Shown piece after piece: positions 28,309-38,432 of a stretch of 64,000 nt of DNA (position 1 is its first letter; every line of letters starts with the position of its first letter). The translations under genes and the position numbers were made by a program. The stretch lies in assembly GCF_029637605.1 (NCBI RefSeq), contig NZ_CP121261.1, forward strand, positions 6,138,001 through 6,202,000. Reading direction: 5' to 3'. The notes under the pieces were generated by a model that was not told the origin of the DNA, made no database searches, and saw nothing but the letters and a program-made list of their open reading frames with translations. Origin of the DNA: Achromobacter spanius. Lineage in GTDB: Bacteria > Pseudomonadota > Gammaproteobacteria > Burkholderiales > Burkholderiaceae_B.

Positions 28309-28938
28309 ATGCCCAGTCATTCCGTTGCTCAGATTCGCCGCGCCGAGCAGTTGGCTTTGGCCGAGGGGGCGTCGCTTATGCCCAGGGCTGGCGCGGCGGC
28401 CGCGACATTTGCCGCCGAACGGGTTGGCCCTGGCGGCTCCGTCCTGGCCGTGGCCGGTCCCGGCAATAACGGCGGGGATGCCCTGGAAGCCGCGGCACGC
28501 CTGCTGGCGTTGGGCCTGCGAGTTCAGGTGGTGCTGCCGTCCGGCCCCGAAAAATTGCCCGCCGACGCGGCGCGCGCCTGGGGCGGCTGGCTTGACGCTG
28601 GGGGCCGCACGCTGGCTTCGCTTCCCTCCACGCCTCCTGATCTGCTTATCGACGGCCTGTTCGGCATCGGGCTGAACCGTCCGTTGGATTCCTCGTGGCA
28701 GCAGTTGGTCGATACGATCAATGCGTGGCGGGTGCCCGTGTTGGCGCTGGATGTGCCCAGCGGCATTGACGCCGATTCTGGCGCGGCGCTAGGCCGGCCG
28801 ATCCAGGCCACCTGGACGCTATCTTTTATCGCTACCGCGCGTGGTCTGACTCACCCTGGTGCCGGTCGCGACGCCGCGGGCGAACGCCATGTGGACACAT
28901 TGGGGGTGTCGATGCCGCCCGGCGATGCCGCCGGGTAG
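28309..28938 (+). CDS. nnrE: NAD(P)H-hydrate epimerase (stand-alone YjeF N-terminal domain)
   Basis: Epimerises damaged (R)-NAD(P)HX to the S form for repair by the dehydratase. The 209-residue protein has the YjeF_N motifs [26 protein letters not shown] and [12 protein letters not shown]. In E. coli this domain is fused to the NnrD dehydratase; here the frame ends cleanly and no dehydratase is nearby, so the partner must be encoded elsewhere. It follows orn and is convergent with paaX. Confidence 0.87.
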   Translation: MPSHSVAQIRRAEQLALAEGASLMPRAGAAAATFAAERVGPGGSVLAVAGPGNNGGDALEAAARLLALGLRVQVVLPSGPEKLPADAARAWGGWLDAGGRTLASLPSTPPDLLIDGLFGIGLNRPLDSSWQQLVDTINAWRVPVLALDVPSGIDADSGAALGRPIQATWTLSFIATARGLTHPGAGRDAAGERHVDTLGVSMPPGDAAG

Positions 28939-28995
28939 GCGGATTACCCCGACGTACCCTTGTCGAGGTCACGCGCTCGGAAGGCGCGACACCCC

Positions 28996-29925
28996 TCAGG
29001 CCGGCCGTCCGCCAAAACGGGATTCCACGTCCGCCGTCAACGGCGTGTAACGCTCATTGTCTTGCCCGGCACGCGCGTTCAGATGGGTTTCCGACGCATC
29101 GAACACCTTCCAGTAGATGCGTCCGCATAGTGCGCGGGCGGCATGGCCCGGCCAGTTGTCGGGCAGCATCGGTCCGGGCAGTTGCGGGTCGTGCAGCACG
29201 ATCCGGCGCCAGTGGTGCAGCAGCATGACCCGCACGACAAAGGCGTCGGCGGGCGGCGGGCTTTCCTCCAGCAGTTTTTCCAGCGGACCGAAATTGCGCG
29301 AGAACTGACGGTACTGCTCGGCCACGTCGTCCAGGTTCCAGCACTGCGAGGCCAGGCTGGCGATGGGCAAGCCGCCCGCGCCGGCCAGGTCGCGGGCGGA
29401 CAGCACCAGCGCCCGATCCGGGATGCCCAGCTTTTCCAGGATGTCGTGCGCGGCGCTCGCCTCGGTGTGCGGGTGCGCGAACAGGCCCGGCGCGATCATT
29501 CCGAACCCTTCCCAGACCAGTTCCCGGCGCAGTTCGGCGCGTTCGGCCAGCCCGTTGCCCGTGCGTGGCAGCGCCACCAGCGTCCATTCGCCGTTCCAGT
29601 CTTGCGTCGCGCCCTCATAAATGCGCTGCGAGGCATGCGCGGTGTGTCGCTGTCCCTGTTCAGAAATCAGATACAGGCTGCGTCGGCCGTGCCGCTCCGA
29701 TTGCAGCCAGTTTTGCGCTACCAGCCGAAAGACGCTGGTGCGCAGCAAGCGTTCATTGATGCCCAGCGGGGCCAGCAGCTCGATCAGGTCGCCTAGCCAG
29801 ATGGCGCCGCCGTGAGGCGCGAGCGCGTCTCCCAGCAAGCTGACGCAGAGCGATTTGGCACGGGGCGGGTCGCTTTTCAACAAGCGGGACAGGAAACGGT
29901 CCAAAGGCGACGTAGGGTTTGCCAT
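28996..29925 (-). CDS. paaX: PaaX, phenylacetyl-CoA-responsive repressor of the paa operon
   Basis: Transcriptional repressor released by phenylacetyl-CoA. The 309-residue protein has an N-terminal winged-helix domain (about 15-85, with NERLLRTSVFRLVAQNWLQSE as recognition region) and PaaX-type middle and C-terminal domains. ATG at 29925 is used; an in-frame TTG at 29937 is less likely. It is divergent from paaA, and PaaX-like sites lie between them, as expected for a local autoregulated repressor. Confidence 0.92.
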   Translation of the reverse strand: MANPTSPLDRFLSRLLKSDPPRAKSLCVSLLGDALAPHGGAIWLGDLIELLAPLGINERLLRTSVFRLVAQNWLQSERHGRRSLYLISEQGQRHTAHASQRIYEGATQDWNGEWTLVALPRTGNGLAERAELRRELVWEGFGMIAPGLFAHPHTEASAAHDILEKLGIPDRALVLSARDLAGAGGLPIASLASQCWNLDDVAEQYRQFSRNFGPLEKLLEESPPPADAFVVRVMLLHHWRRIVLHDPQLPGPMLPDNWPGHAARALCGRIYWKVFDASETHLNARAGQDNERYTPLTADVESRFGGRPA

Positions 29926-29960
29926 AGGGTGGGCCAAATGTGGCCGATATCGGGATCCGC

Positions 29961-29993
29961 AATATGATACATAAATCCAATGTGATACAGCTT
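29961..29993. promoter_or_regulatory. Two candidate PaaX operator half-matches
   Basis: Two direct copies of an RTGATACA core, at 29961-29975 and 29979-29993, 18 bases apart. Each matches 11 of 15 positions of the E. coli PaaX consensus as I recall it (WWTRTGATTCGYGWT). They sit between paaX and paaA; the second ends just before the paaA -35 element. Confidence 0.5.
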
Positions 29994-29998
29994 TGCGT

Positions 29999-30027
29999 TT
30001 GACAATGGTTTTTTTGTATTAAATAAT
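29999..30027 (+). promoter_or_regulatory. Predicted sigma-70 promoter of the paaABCDE operon
   Basis: TTGACA at 29999-30004, 17-base spacer, AATAAT at 30022-30027. This gives a leader of roughly 65 bases before the paaA ATG. Confidence 0.75.
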
Positions 30028-30098
30028 CCACCTATGACATGACGGTGCTGCGGAGCGTTTGCCTTGCGTTTTCGCAACCCGTCTCAAGGAGACAAAAC

Positions 30099-31088
<990 letters not shown>

Positions 31089-31224
31089 AGCGAACCGCCT
31101 GAACCGGCCGCAGCGCGTCTGCGTTCCTCTTCAAGCGCGCCTGCGTACCTTTTTCCACCCCGACTTCACATCATCATTGCCGTCCGGTGCGCGCCACGCG
31201 CCCGGCATTCCAAGGATATTCATC

Positions 31225-31509
31225 ATGAGCAAAGACTGGCCTTTGTGGGAAGTGTTCATCCGCAGCCAGCACGGCCTGGCCCACAAGCACGTCGGCAGCC
31301 TGCACGCCTCGGACGCCGAAATGGCGATCAACCACGCACGCGACGTCTACACGCGCCGCAACGAAGGCCTGAGCATCTGGGTCGTGCGCGCCTCGGACAT
31401 CTCGGCCAGCAGCCCCGGCGACAAGGAGCCCTTGTTCGAACCGGCCAACAGCAAGGTCTACCGGCATCCCACGTTTTTCCCGATGCCCGACGAAATCAAG
31501 CACATGTAA
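31225..31509 (+). CDS. paaB: Phenylacetyl-CoA 1,2-epoxidase subunit B
   Basis: Small subunit (94 residues) that bridges PaaAC heterodimers in the epoxidase. It begins SKDWPLWEVFIRSQHGLAHK, contains HVGSLHASDAEMAINHARDVYTRR in part, and ends in the PaaB-typical HPTFFPMPDEIKHM. A 136-base gap separates it from paaA. Confidence 0.95.
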   Translation: MSKDWPLWEVFIRSQHGLAHKHVGSLHASDAEMAINHARDVYTRRNEGLSIWVVRASDISASSPGDKEPLFEPANSKVYRHPTFFPMPDEIKHM

Positions 31510-31523
31510 GGCGGCGGGCAGAC

Positions 31524-32288
31524 ATGGACAAGACTTTGTTTGAATATCTGCTGCGCCTGGGCGATTCGTCGCTCATCCTGTCGCAGCGCCTGGGCGCATG
31601 GACCGGCCACGGCCCCATCCTGGAAGAAGACCTGGCGCTGACCAATACCGCGCTGGACCTGCTGGGCCAGGCCCGTATGTGGCTGACGCTGGCGGGTGAA
31701 GTCGAAGGCGCCGGCCGCGATGAAGACGCGCTGGCCTATCACCGCGACGCCCATCAATTCCACAACGTGCTGCTGGTTGAGCGCGCCAACGGCAACTACG
31801 CCGACACCATGGCGCGCCAGTTCCTGTTCGACGTGTGGCACTACTTCCTGTTGCAACGCCTGGAACAGTCCAGCGACGAACGTGTCGCCGCCATCGCCGC
31901 CAAGTCCATCAAGGAAGTCACCTACCACGTGCGCCGCTCGTCGGACATGGTGGTGCGCCTGGGTGACGGCACCGACGAAAGTCACGCCAAGATGCAGGCC
32001 GCCATCGACGACGCCTGGCGCTTCACCGGCGAATTGTTCGCCGACGACGCCGTGGACCAGGACGTGGCCGCGCGCGGCATCGGCTGTGAACTTTCCGCCC
32101 TGCGCGAACCGTGGCTGGCCCACGTGCGCGAAGTACTGGAAGAAGCCACGTTGACCGTGCCCGATGAAACCGCCGCCAACCATCTGGCCTACCGTGGCGG
32201 CCGCCAGGGCAGGCACACCGAAGAACTGGGCTACGTGCTGGCCGAAATGCAGTACCTGCCGCGCGCCTATCCAGGAGCCACGTGGTGA
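31524..32288 (+). CDS. paaC: Phenylacetyl-CoA 1,2-epoxidase subunit C
   Basis: Structural partner of PaaA with the same ferritin-like fold; it lacks a functional di-iron site in characterised enzymes. 254 residues, beginning LFEYLLRLGDSSLILSQRLG, with HRDAHQFHNVLLVERANGN and a C-terminal RQGRHTEELGYVLAEMQYL. It overlaps paaD by 7 bases. Confidence 0.95.
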   Translation: MDKTLFEYLLRLGDSSLILSQRLGAWTGHGPILEEDLALTNTALDLLGQARMWLTLAGEVEGAGRDEDALAYHRDAHQFHNVLLVERANGNYADTMARQFLFDVWHYFLLQRLEQSSDERVAAIAAKSIKEVTYHVRRSSDMVVRLGDGTDESHAKMQAAIDDAWRFTGELFADDAVDQDVAARGIGCELSALREPWLAHVREVLEEATLTVPDETAANHLAYRGGRQGRHTEELGYVLAEMQYLPRAYPGATW

Positions 32289-32791
32289 ACGCGCTGGCGC
32301 CCATTTCCGCCGACCAGGTCTACGCCTGGCTGCAGGAGGTTCCCGATCCGGAGATCCCCGTGCTGTCCGTGGTGGACCTGGGCGTGGTGCGTGACGTGAC
32401 CTGGGACGGCGACACCTGCGTCGTCGTCATCACGCCCACGTACTCCGGCTGCCCGGCCATGCGCGAGATCACGCAGGACATCCAGCAGACGCTGGCGCGC
32501 CACGGTATTGACGAGGTCCGTGTCGACACCCGCCTGGCGCCCGCCTGGACGACCGACTGGATGAGCGAAAAGGGCCGCGAAGCCCTCAAGGGCTACGGCA
32601 TCGCCGCGCCCGCCGAACGCGCCATCGACATCTCGGGCATCAGCCGCCGCGCCGCCGCGCCCGCCATCGCGTGCCCGCGCTGCGGCTCGCGCGACACGCG
32701 GATGGTCAGCAACTTCGGGTCCACGTCGTGCAAGGCGCTGTATCGCTGCGTGTCTTGCCGCGAACCCTTCGATTATTTCAAGACTCACTGA
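32282..32791 (+). CDS. paaD: PaaD, epoxidase maturation factor (MIP18/DUF59 family)
   Basis: Likely iron-sulfur or di-iron centre maturation factor for the epoxidase. 169 residues: an N-terminal DUF59 domain (VPDPEIPVLSVVDLGVVRDV and TPTYSGCPAM) and a C-terminal zinc ribbon with CPRCGSRDT and RCVSCREP. Two adjacent GTG codons (32282 and 32285) are candidate starts, overlapping the paaC stop. Confidence 0.93.
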   Translation: MVNALAPISADQVYAWLQEVPDPEIPVLSVVDLGVVRDVTWDGDTCVVVITPTYSGCPAMREITQDIQQTLARHGIDEVRVDTRLAPAWTTDWMSEKGREALKGYGIAAPAERAIDISGISRRAAAPAIACPRCGSRDTRMVSNFGSTSCKALYRCVSCREPFDYFKTH

Positions 32792-32804
32792 GAGCGGTTT
32801 CAAG

Positions 32805-33890
32805 ATGAGCAACCAATTTCATTCCTTGAAGGTGGCCTCGGTGGCGCGCAATACGCGCGATGCCGTCGTCGTCACCTTTGACCTGCCCGACACGCTGACC
32901 GACGAGTTCGCCTTCCTGCCCGGGCAGTACCTGACCCTGCGCACGCAACTGAATGGCGAAGAGCTGCGCCGCTCGTACTCGATCTGTTCCGCCCCGCACG
33001 ACAAGCTGCTGCGCGTGGCCATCAAGAAGGTCGACGAAGGCGCGTTCTCAAGTTGGGCCAACCACGAACTGCAACCGGGCCAGACGCTGGAAGTGATGGC
33101 GCCCGCCGGCAACTTCACCGTGGATTTCTCGCCCGAGAACCAGCGCCATTACGTGGCCTTCGCGGTGGGCAGCGGCATCACGCCGGTGTTCTCGCTGGTG
33201 AAGACCGCGCTGTCCATCGAACCGCGCAGCAAGTTCACGCTGTTCTTTGGCAACCGCGCATCGTCGGCCGTGCTGTTCCGCGAAGAAATCGAAGACCTGA
33301 AGAATCTGTACATGGAGCGCTTCTCGCTGGTCTACGTCATGAGCCGCGAGACGCAAGACATCGAACTGTTCAACGGCCGTCTGGACGGCGACAAGGTCGA
33401 CCAACTGATGTCGGCCTGGATGAGCCCCGAAGACATCGATTACGCTTTTGTCTGTGGTCCGCAGACCATGACCGAAAGCGTGGTCGAGCGGTTGCAAGCC
33501 CGTGGCATTCCGAAGGCGAACATCAAGTTCGAGCTGTTCGGAGCGCCCAAGGGACCACGCGCGCTGCGCACCGGCCACGACGCGCCGCAGGCGCCGGGCA
33601 AGGGTCAGTGCGAAGTTACCGTGGTGCAGGACGGCCACAGCCGCATGTTCGTGATTGATAAGAATAAAGACAGCGTGCTGGACTCGGCGCTGGCGCAGGG
33701 AATCGAGCTGCCGTACTCGTGCAAGGGCGGCGTGTGTTCCACCTGCCGTTGCAAGGTCATCGAAGGTGAAGTGGACATGGACGCCAACTTCGCCCTGGAA
33801 GACTACGAAGTGGCGCGCGGTTTTGTATTGAGTTGCCAGAGCTTTCCGGTCAGCGACCGCCTGGTTATCGACTTCGACCAGGAAACCTGA
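32805..33890 (+). CDS. paaE: Phenylacetyl-CoA 1,2-epoxidase reductase subunit
   Basis: NAD(P)H:ferredoxin-type reductase feeding electrons to PaaA. In 361 residues it has an FAD domain (RRSYSICSAP), an NAD domain (GSGITPVFSLVKT, then FVCGPQTM) and a C-terminal plant-type [2Fe-2S] domain with Cys in SCKGGVCSTCRCKV and LSCQSFP. Last of the five epoxidase genes. Confidence 0.95.
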   Translation: MSNQFHSLKVASVARNTRDAVVVTFDLPDTLTDEFAFLPGQYLTLRTQLNGEELRRSYSICSAPHDKLLRVAIKKVDEGAFSSWANHELQPGQTLEVMAPAGNFTVDFSPENQRHYVAFAVGSGITPVFSLVKTALSIEPRSKFTLFFGNRASSAVLFREEIEDLKNLYMERFSLVYVMSRETQDIELFNGRLDGDKVDQLMSAWMSPEDIDYAFVCGPQTMTESVVERLQARGIPKANIKFELFGAPKGPRALRTGHDAPQAPGKGQCEVTVVQDGHSRMFVIDKNKDSVLDSALAQGIELPYSCKGGVCSTCRCKVIEGEVDMDANFALEDYEVARGFVLSCQSFPVSDRLVIDFDQET

Positions 33891-33937
33891 CGCGGCCTGT
33901 GCCAGTCAGACACCCCTAATTCATTGGAGAGACAAGC

Positions 33938-35602
33938 GTGTCCCAAAAATTCTTCGAACGTCACCAGTCCGTGCTGGAACAATCCCTGGCGGCAGCCGCG
34001 TTGCGTGGCTACTGGAGCCCGTTTGCCGAATCGCCCAGCCCGCGTAACTATGGGGAAACGGCCAATGACGACGGCCGCGCCGCCTTCGAAGCCCTGAAGG
34101 GCAAGCCGTTCCCGTTGAACCTGCACGATGCCGACGGCACCGTGGGCGGCGAAAAATCGCCCTATGGTTTCGACCTGGGTATTACCTACCCGCACGTGCC
34201 GGTCGACAAGCTGATTAGCGCTTCCAAGCGCGCGCTGGAAGACTGGCGCCGCGCCGGCCCGCAAGCCTGGGTGGGCGTGTCGCTGGAAATCCTGGCGCGC
34301 CTGAACAAGCTCAGTTTTGAAATTGCCTACGCCGTGCAGCACACCACCGGCCAGGGTTTCATGATGGCCTTCCAGGCCGGCGGCCCGCACGCGCAAGACC
34401 GTGGCTTTGAAGCCGTGACCTACGCCTGGCAGGAAATGTCGCGCATTCCGGGCGTGGCGATCTGGGAAAAGCCGCAAGGCAAGAATGACCCGATCCGCAT
34501 GGAAAAGCAGTTCACCGTGGTGCCGCGTGGCGTGGCGCTGGTGATCGGCTGCTCGACCTTCCCGACCTGGAACGGTTACCCCGGCATGTTCGCCAGCCTG
34601 GCCACCGGCAACACCGTTATCGTCAAACCCCACCCGGGCGCGATCCTGCCGCTGGCCATCACCGTGAAGGTGGCGCGCGAAGTGCTGCAAGAGGCGGGCT
34701 TCGACCCCGATGTGGTGCTGCTGGCCGCGCACGAAGCGGGCGACGATACGGCGCAGAAGCTGGCGCTGGACCCGGCCGTCAAGATCGTGGACTTCACCGG
34801 CAGCACCGCCAACGGCGACTGGCTGGAAAACAATGCCCGCCAGGCACTGGTCTACACCGAGAAGGCCGGCGTCAACCAGGTCATTATCGATTCCACCGAC
34901 GACTTGAAGGGCGTGGCGCGCAACCTGGCGTTCTCGCTGGCCTTGTACTCAGGCCAGATGTGCACGGCGCCGCAGAATATTTACGTGCCGCGCGACGGCA
35001 TCAACACGCCGGAAGGCCGCGTCAGCTTTGATGACGTTGCCGCCGCCTTGGGCGTGGCGCTGGAGAAGCTGGGCGCGGATGCCGCTCGCGCCGTGGAACT
35101 GACTGGTGCCATCCAGAATGACGGCATCGTAGAACGCATCGAAAAGGCCCGCGCGCTGGGCCTGCCGGTGGTAGCCGACAGCAAGACGCTGACGCACCCG
35201 CAGTTTGAAAACGCGCGTGTGCGCACGCCGCTGCTGCTGCGCACGGAAGCGGGCAACGCGGCCATCAGCCAGGAATGGTTTGGCCCGATCGCCTTCGTGG
35301 TGGCCACGGATTCCACGGCGCACAGCGTCCAGTTGGCGCGCGACAGCGTCATCCAGCACGGCGCTTTGTCCTTGTCGGCCTACACGACCGACCCGCAAGT
35401 GGCTGACCAGGTGCAGGATGCGGCGGAAGTGTCCGGCGTGTCGTTGTCGTTGAACCTGACGGGTGCGGTGTTCGTCAACCAGACCGCGGCATTCAGCGAC
35501 TTCCACGGCACCGGCGCCAACCCGGCCGCCAACGCGGCGCTGTCCGACGCGGCCTTCGTATCGAACCGCTTCCGCGTGGTGCAAACCCGCCGTCACGTCT
35601 AA
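33938..35602 (+). CDS. paaN: PaaN, aldehyde dehydrogenase-type ring-cleavage enzyme without hydratase domain
   Basis: Predicted to oxidise the semialdehyde formed from oxepin-CoA. The 554-residue protein is an aldehyde dehydrogenase superfamily member (IGCSTFPTWNGYPGM, FTGSTANGDWL, YSGQMCTAPQNIYVP with the catalytic Cys, QEWFGPIAFVV). PaaZ of E. coli is fused to a C-terminal MaoC-like hydratase; this protein ends before any such domain, so the ring-hydrolysing step needs a separate enoyl-CoA hydratase. It starts at GTG behind TTGGAGAG. Confidence 0.92.
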   Translation: MSQKFFERHQSVLEQSLAAAALRGYWSPFAESPSPRNYGETANDDGRAAFEALKGKPFPLNLHDADGTVGGEKSPYGFDLGITYPHVPVDKLISASKRALEDWRRAGPQAWVGVSLEILARLNKLSFEIAYAVQHTTGQGFMMAFQAGGPHAQDRGFEAVTYAWQEMSRIPGVAIWEKPQGKNDPIRMEKQFTVVPRGVALVIGCSTFPTWNGYPGMFASLATGNTVIVKPHPGAILPLAITVKVAREVLQEAGFDPDVVLLAAHEAGDDTAQKLALDPAVKIVDFTGSTANGDWLENNARQALVYTEKAGVNQVIIDSTDDLKGVARNLAFSLALYSGQMCTAPQNIYVPRDGINTPEGRVSFDDVAAALGVALEKLGADAARAVELTGAIQNDGIVERIEKARALGLPVVADSKTLTHPQFENARVRTPLLLRTEAGNAAISQEWFGPIAFVVATDSTAHSVQLARDSVIQHGALSLSAYTTDPQVADQVQDAAEVSGVSLSLNLTGAVFVNQTAAFSDFHGTGANPAANAALSDAAFVSNRFRVVQTRRHV

Positions 35603-35616
35603 GCAGGGCGACGCTT

Positions 35617-36405
35617 ATGAGCTACCAGGATATTCAATTCGACCTGTCGGGCGGCATCGCGCGCCTGACGCTGAACCGGCCCGACAAGCTGAACAGCTTT
35701 ACGGCCAACATGCACGCCGAAGTGGCCGACGCGCTGACGCGCGTGGAAACCGAAGGCGCCCGCGTGCTGGTGCTGACCGGCGCGGGCCGTGGCTTTTGCG
35801 CGGGCCAGGACTTAAGCGAGCGCAAGCCCGCCGAAGACGGCACGCCGCCCGACCTGGGCGAGACGGTCGACAAGTTCTACGCGCCTTTGGTGCGCCGCCT
35901 GAACGCCTTGCCCATGCCCGTTGTGGTGGGCGTGAACGGCGTGGCGGCAGGGGCGGGTGCCAACCTGGCGTTCGCGGGCGATATCGTCATCGCCAAGGCA
36001 TCGGCCAATTTCATCCAGTCGTTTTGCCGCCTGGGCCTGATTCCCGACACCGGCGGCACGTTCGCGCTGCCGCGACTGGTGGGCCGCGCGCGCGCCATGG
36101 GCTTGGCCATGCTGGGCGACAAGCTCAGCGCCAAGCAGGCCGAGGAATGGGGCCTGATCTGGCAATGTGTGGCGGATGAAGAATTCGACGCCACGCTTGA
36201 GCGCTTGGCCAAACACTTCTCGACCGCGCCCACCAAGGGCCTGGCGTTCACCAAGCAGGCCATGCAGGCCAGCCTGGGCAATGACCTGTCGACGCAATTG
36301 GACCTGGAGCGCGACATGATGCGCGAGCTGGGTCGCAGCGCCGACTACGCGGAAGGCGTGGCCGCCTTCCTGGGCAAGCGCGAACCGCAATTCAAGGGGC
36401 AATGA
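35617..36405 (+). CDS. paaG: 1,2-epoxyphenylacetyl-CoA isomerase
   Basis: Crotonase-fold enzyme converting the ring 1,2-epoxide to oxepin-CoA. 262 residues with GAGRGFCAGQDLSE and FCRLGLIPDTGGTF, the CoA-binding and active-site loops typical of PaaG, and VNGVAAGAGANLAFAGDIV. It overlaps paaI by 4 bases. Confidence 0.94.
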   Translation: MSYQDIQFDLSGGIARLTLNRPDKLNSFTANMHAEVADALTRVETEGARVLVLTGAGRGFCAGQDLSERKPAEDGTPPDLGETVDKFYAPLVRRLNALPMPVVVGVNGVAAGAGANLAFAGDIVIAKASANFIQSFCRLGLIPDTGGTFALPRLVGRARAMGLAMLGDKLSAKQAEEWGLIWQCVADEEFDATLERLAKHFSTAPTKGLAFTKQAMQASLGNDLSTQLDLERDMMRELGRSADYAEGVAAFLGKREPQFKGQ

Positions 36406-36875
36406 TGAGCGTACACGTTCCCCCCGTTGAAGCGCCGAGCGATCCGCAGGAACTGGCGCAGGCCGTAGGCACCGTGATGTACGCGGGCGACGCGGCCTCG
36501 CAGGGCCTGGATATGAAGATCGAGGAAATGGCGCCCGGCTATGCGCGGCTGACGATGCGCGTGCGCGCCGACATGCTGAACGGCCACAAGACCTGCCACG
36601 GCGGCTTCATCTTCGCGCTGGCCGACAGCGCGTTCGCGTTCTCCTGCAATTCCCGCAACGTCAGCACCGTGGCCTCGGGCTGCACCATCGATTACCTGGC
36701 GCCGGGCTTCGAAGGCGACCTGCTGACCGCCGTGGCGCAAGAGCGCTCGCTGGCCGGCCGCACGGGCGTGTATGACGTCACTGTCACCAACCAGGACGGC
36801 CGCAACGTCGCCCTGTTCCGTGGGCGGTCCTATCGCATCAAGGGCCAGATCGTGGGGGTTCCCGCCGAAGGCTGA
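36402..36875 (+). CDS. paaI: Hydroxyphenylacetyl-CoA thioesterase PaaI
   Basis: Hot-dog-fold thioesterase that releases CoA from dead-end ring-hydroxylated intermediates. 157 residues with the motif NGHKTCHGGFIFALADSAFA. Two adjacent ATGs (36402, 36405) overlap the paaG stop. A 137-base gap with no gene follows before paaK. Confidence 0.93.
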   Translation: MMSVHVPPVEAPSDPQELAQAVGTVMYAGDAASQGLDMKIEEMAPGYARLTMRVRADMLNGHKTCHGGFIFALADSAFAFSCNSRNVSTVASGCTIDYLAPGFEGDLLTAVAQERSLAGRTGVYDVTVTNQDGRNVALFRGRSYRIKGQIVGVPAEG

Positions 36876-37012
36876 GGATGACACTCCAACGCCAATAGAA
36901 ACGTCGTCATCCAACCAAAGCCAAGGCCAACGGCAGGGCGGCAGCAGCGCGGACCGAGAACCCCGCGCGCCGTCCACACCGGTGTAGAAAGAATTTCAGG
37001 AGAGAGATAACC

Positions 37013-38332
37013 ATGTCCAACACCATGAGCAAGCCGGGGCTGGACCCCATCGAGCATGCCAGCGAGGATGAACTGCGCGCGCTGCAGCTTGAGCGCCTGA
37101 AGTGGTCGCTCAAGCATGCGTACGACAACGTCCCGCACTACAAGAAGGCGTTCGACGAAGCGGGTGTGCATCCCGATGACCTGAAGCAGTTGTCCGATAT
37201 TTCGAAGTTTCCTTTCACGACCAAGAAGGAACTGCGCGACAACTATCCGTTCGGCATGTTCGCGGTGCCGCGCGAGCGCATTTCGCGTATCCATGCATCC
37301 AGCGGCACCACGGGCAAGCCGACGGTGGTGGGCTACACCAAGGGCGACCTGGACAACTGGGCCAACTTGGTGGCGCGCTCGATCCGCGCGGCCGGCGGCA
37401 AGCCCGGCGACACCGTACACATTGCCTACGGCTACGGCCTCTTCACGGGCGGCCTGGGCGCGCATTATGGCGCCGAGCGTCTGGGTTGCACGGTCATCCC
37501 GATGTCGGGCGGGCAAACTGAAAAGCAGGTGCAGTTGATCAATGATTTCCGTCCGGACATCATCATGGTCACCCCGTCCTATTTCTGCAATATTCTCGAA
37601 GAACAGCGGCGCCAGGGCATTGATCCGCGTCAAAGTTCGCTGCGTATCGGCATCTTTGGCGCCGAGCCGTGGACGGGGCAGATGCGTGCCGACATTGAAG
37701 CCGAGGCGGGTATTGACGCCGTCGACATCTATGGCCTGTCGGAAGTGATGGGGCCGGGCGTGGCCAGCGAATGCGTGGAAACGAAGGACGGCCCCGTCGT
37801 CTGGGAAGACCACTTCTACGCCGAAATCATCAACCCCGACACGGGCGAGCCCGTGGCCGACGGCGAGCCGGGCGAACTGGTGTTCACGTCGTTGACCAAG
37901 GAAGCGATGCCCATCATCCGCTACCGCACGCGCGACCTGACCCGCCTGTTGCCCGCTACCGCGCGCAGCATGCGCCGCATCGGCAAGATCACCGGCCGCA
38001 GCGACGACATGCTGATTGTGCGGGGCGTGAACATGTTTCCGACGCAAGTGGAAGAGCTGGTGCTGAAGATCGCGCAACTGGCGCCGCACTACCAGTTGGT
38101 GCTGTCGCGCACGGGCAATATGGATGAGCTTGAGATCCTGACGGAAGTGCGTGCAGAGTTCTCGGGCCTGTCGGATGCCGAGCGCAACAACCTGGGCAAG
38201 CAATTGCAGCATGCGGTGAAGACGCACATCGGCGTCAGCGCGCGCATCCAGGTGTCGGATGCGGGCCATGTGGAACGCACGCTGACGGGCAAGGCGCGCC
38301 GCGTGATCGACAAGCGTCCGAAGGTGGTCTGA
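37013..38332 (+). CDS. paaK: Phenylacetate-CoA ligase
   Basis: AMP-forming ligase that activates phenylacetate with CoA and ATP, the first pathway step. The 439-residue protein has the P-loop SSGTTGKPTVVGYT, GAEPWTGQMR, DIYGLSEVMGPG and the C-terminal hinge ITGRSDDMLIVRGVNMFPTQ. AGGAGAG precedes its ATG. Last gene of the paa cluster and followed by a terminator. Confidence 0.96.
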   Translation: MSNTMSKPGLDPIEHASEDELRALQLERLKWSLKHAYDNVPHYKKAFDEAGVHPDDLKQLSDISKFPFTTKKELRDNYPFGMFAVPRERISRIHASSGTTGKPTVVGYTKGDLDNWANLVARSIRAAGGKPGDTVHIAYGYGLFTGGLGAHYGAERLGCTVIPMSGGQTEKQVQLINDFRPDIIMVTPSYFCNILEEQRRQGIDPRQSSLRIGIFGAEPWTGQMRADIEAEAGIDAVDIYGLSEVMGPGVASECVETKDGPVVWEDHFYAEIINPDTGEPVADGEPGELVFTSLTKEAMPIIRYRTRDLTRLLPATARSMRRIGKITGRSDDMLIVRGVNMFPTQVEELVLKIAQLAPHYQLVLSRTGNMDELEILTEVRAEFSGLSDAERNNLGKQLQHAVKTHIGVSARIQVSDAGHVERTLTGKARRVIDKRPKVV

Positions 38333-38353
38333 CACCGTCGTGTCCGGTGCGAT

Positions 38354-38382
38354 AAAAAAGCAGCCTTCTGGCTGCTTTTTTT
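38354..38382 (+). terminator. Rho-independent terminator after paaK
   Basis: Stem AAAAAAGCAGCC / GGCTGCTTTTTT with a TTCT loop and seven T. It is also usable by the convergent MATE gene. Confidence 0.93.
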
Positions 38383-38432
38383 GCGTAGTGCTGGCGTAAG
38401 GGCGTAAGGCCGCAAGGACGGGGCAGCGCTGG

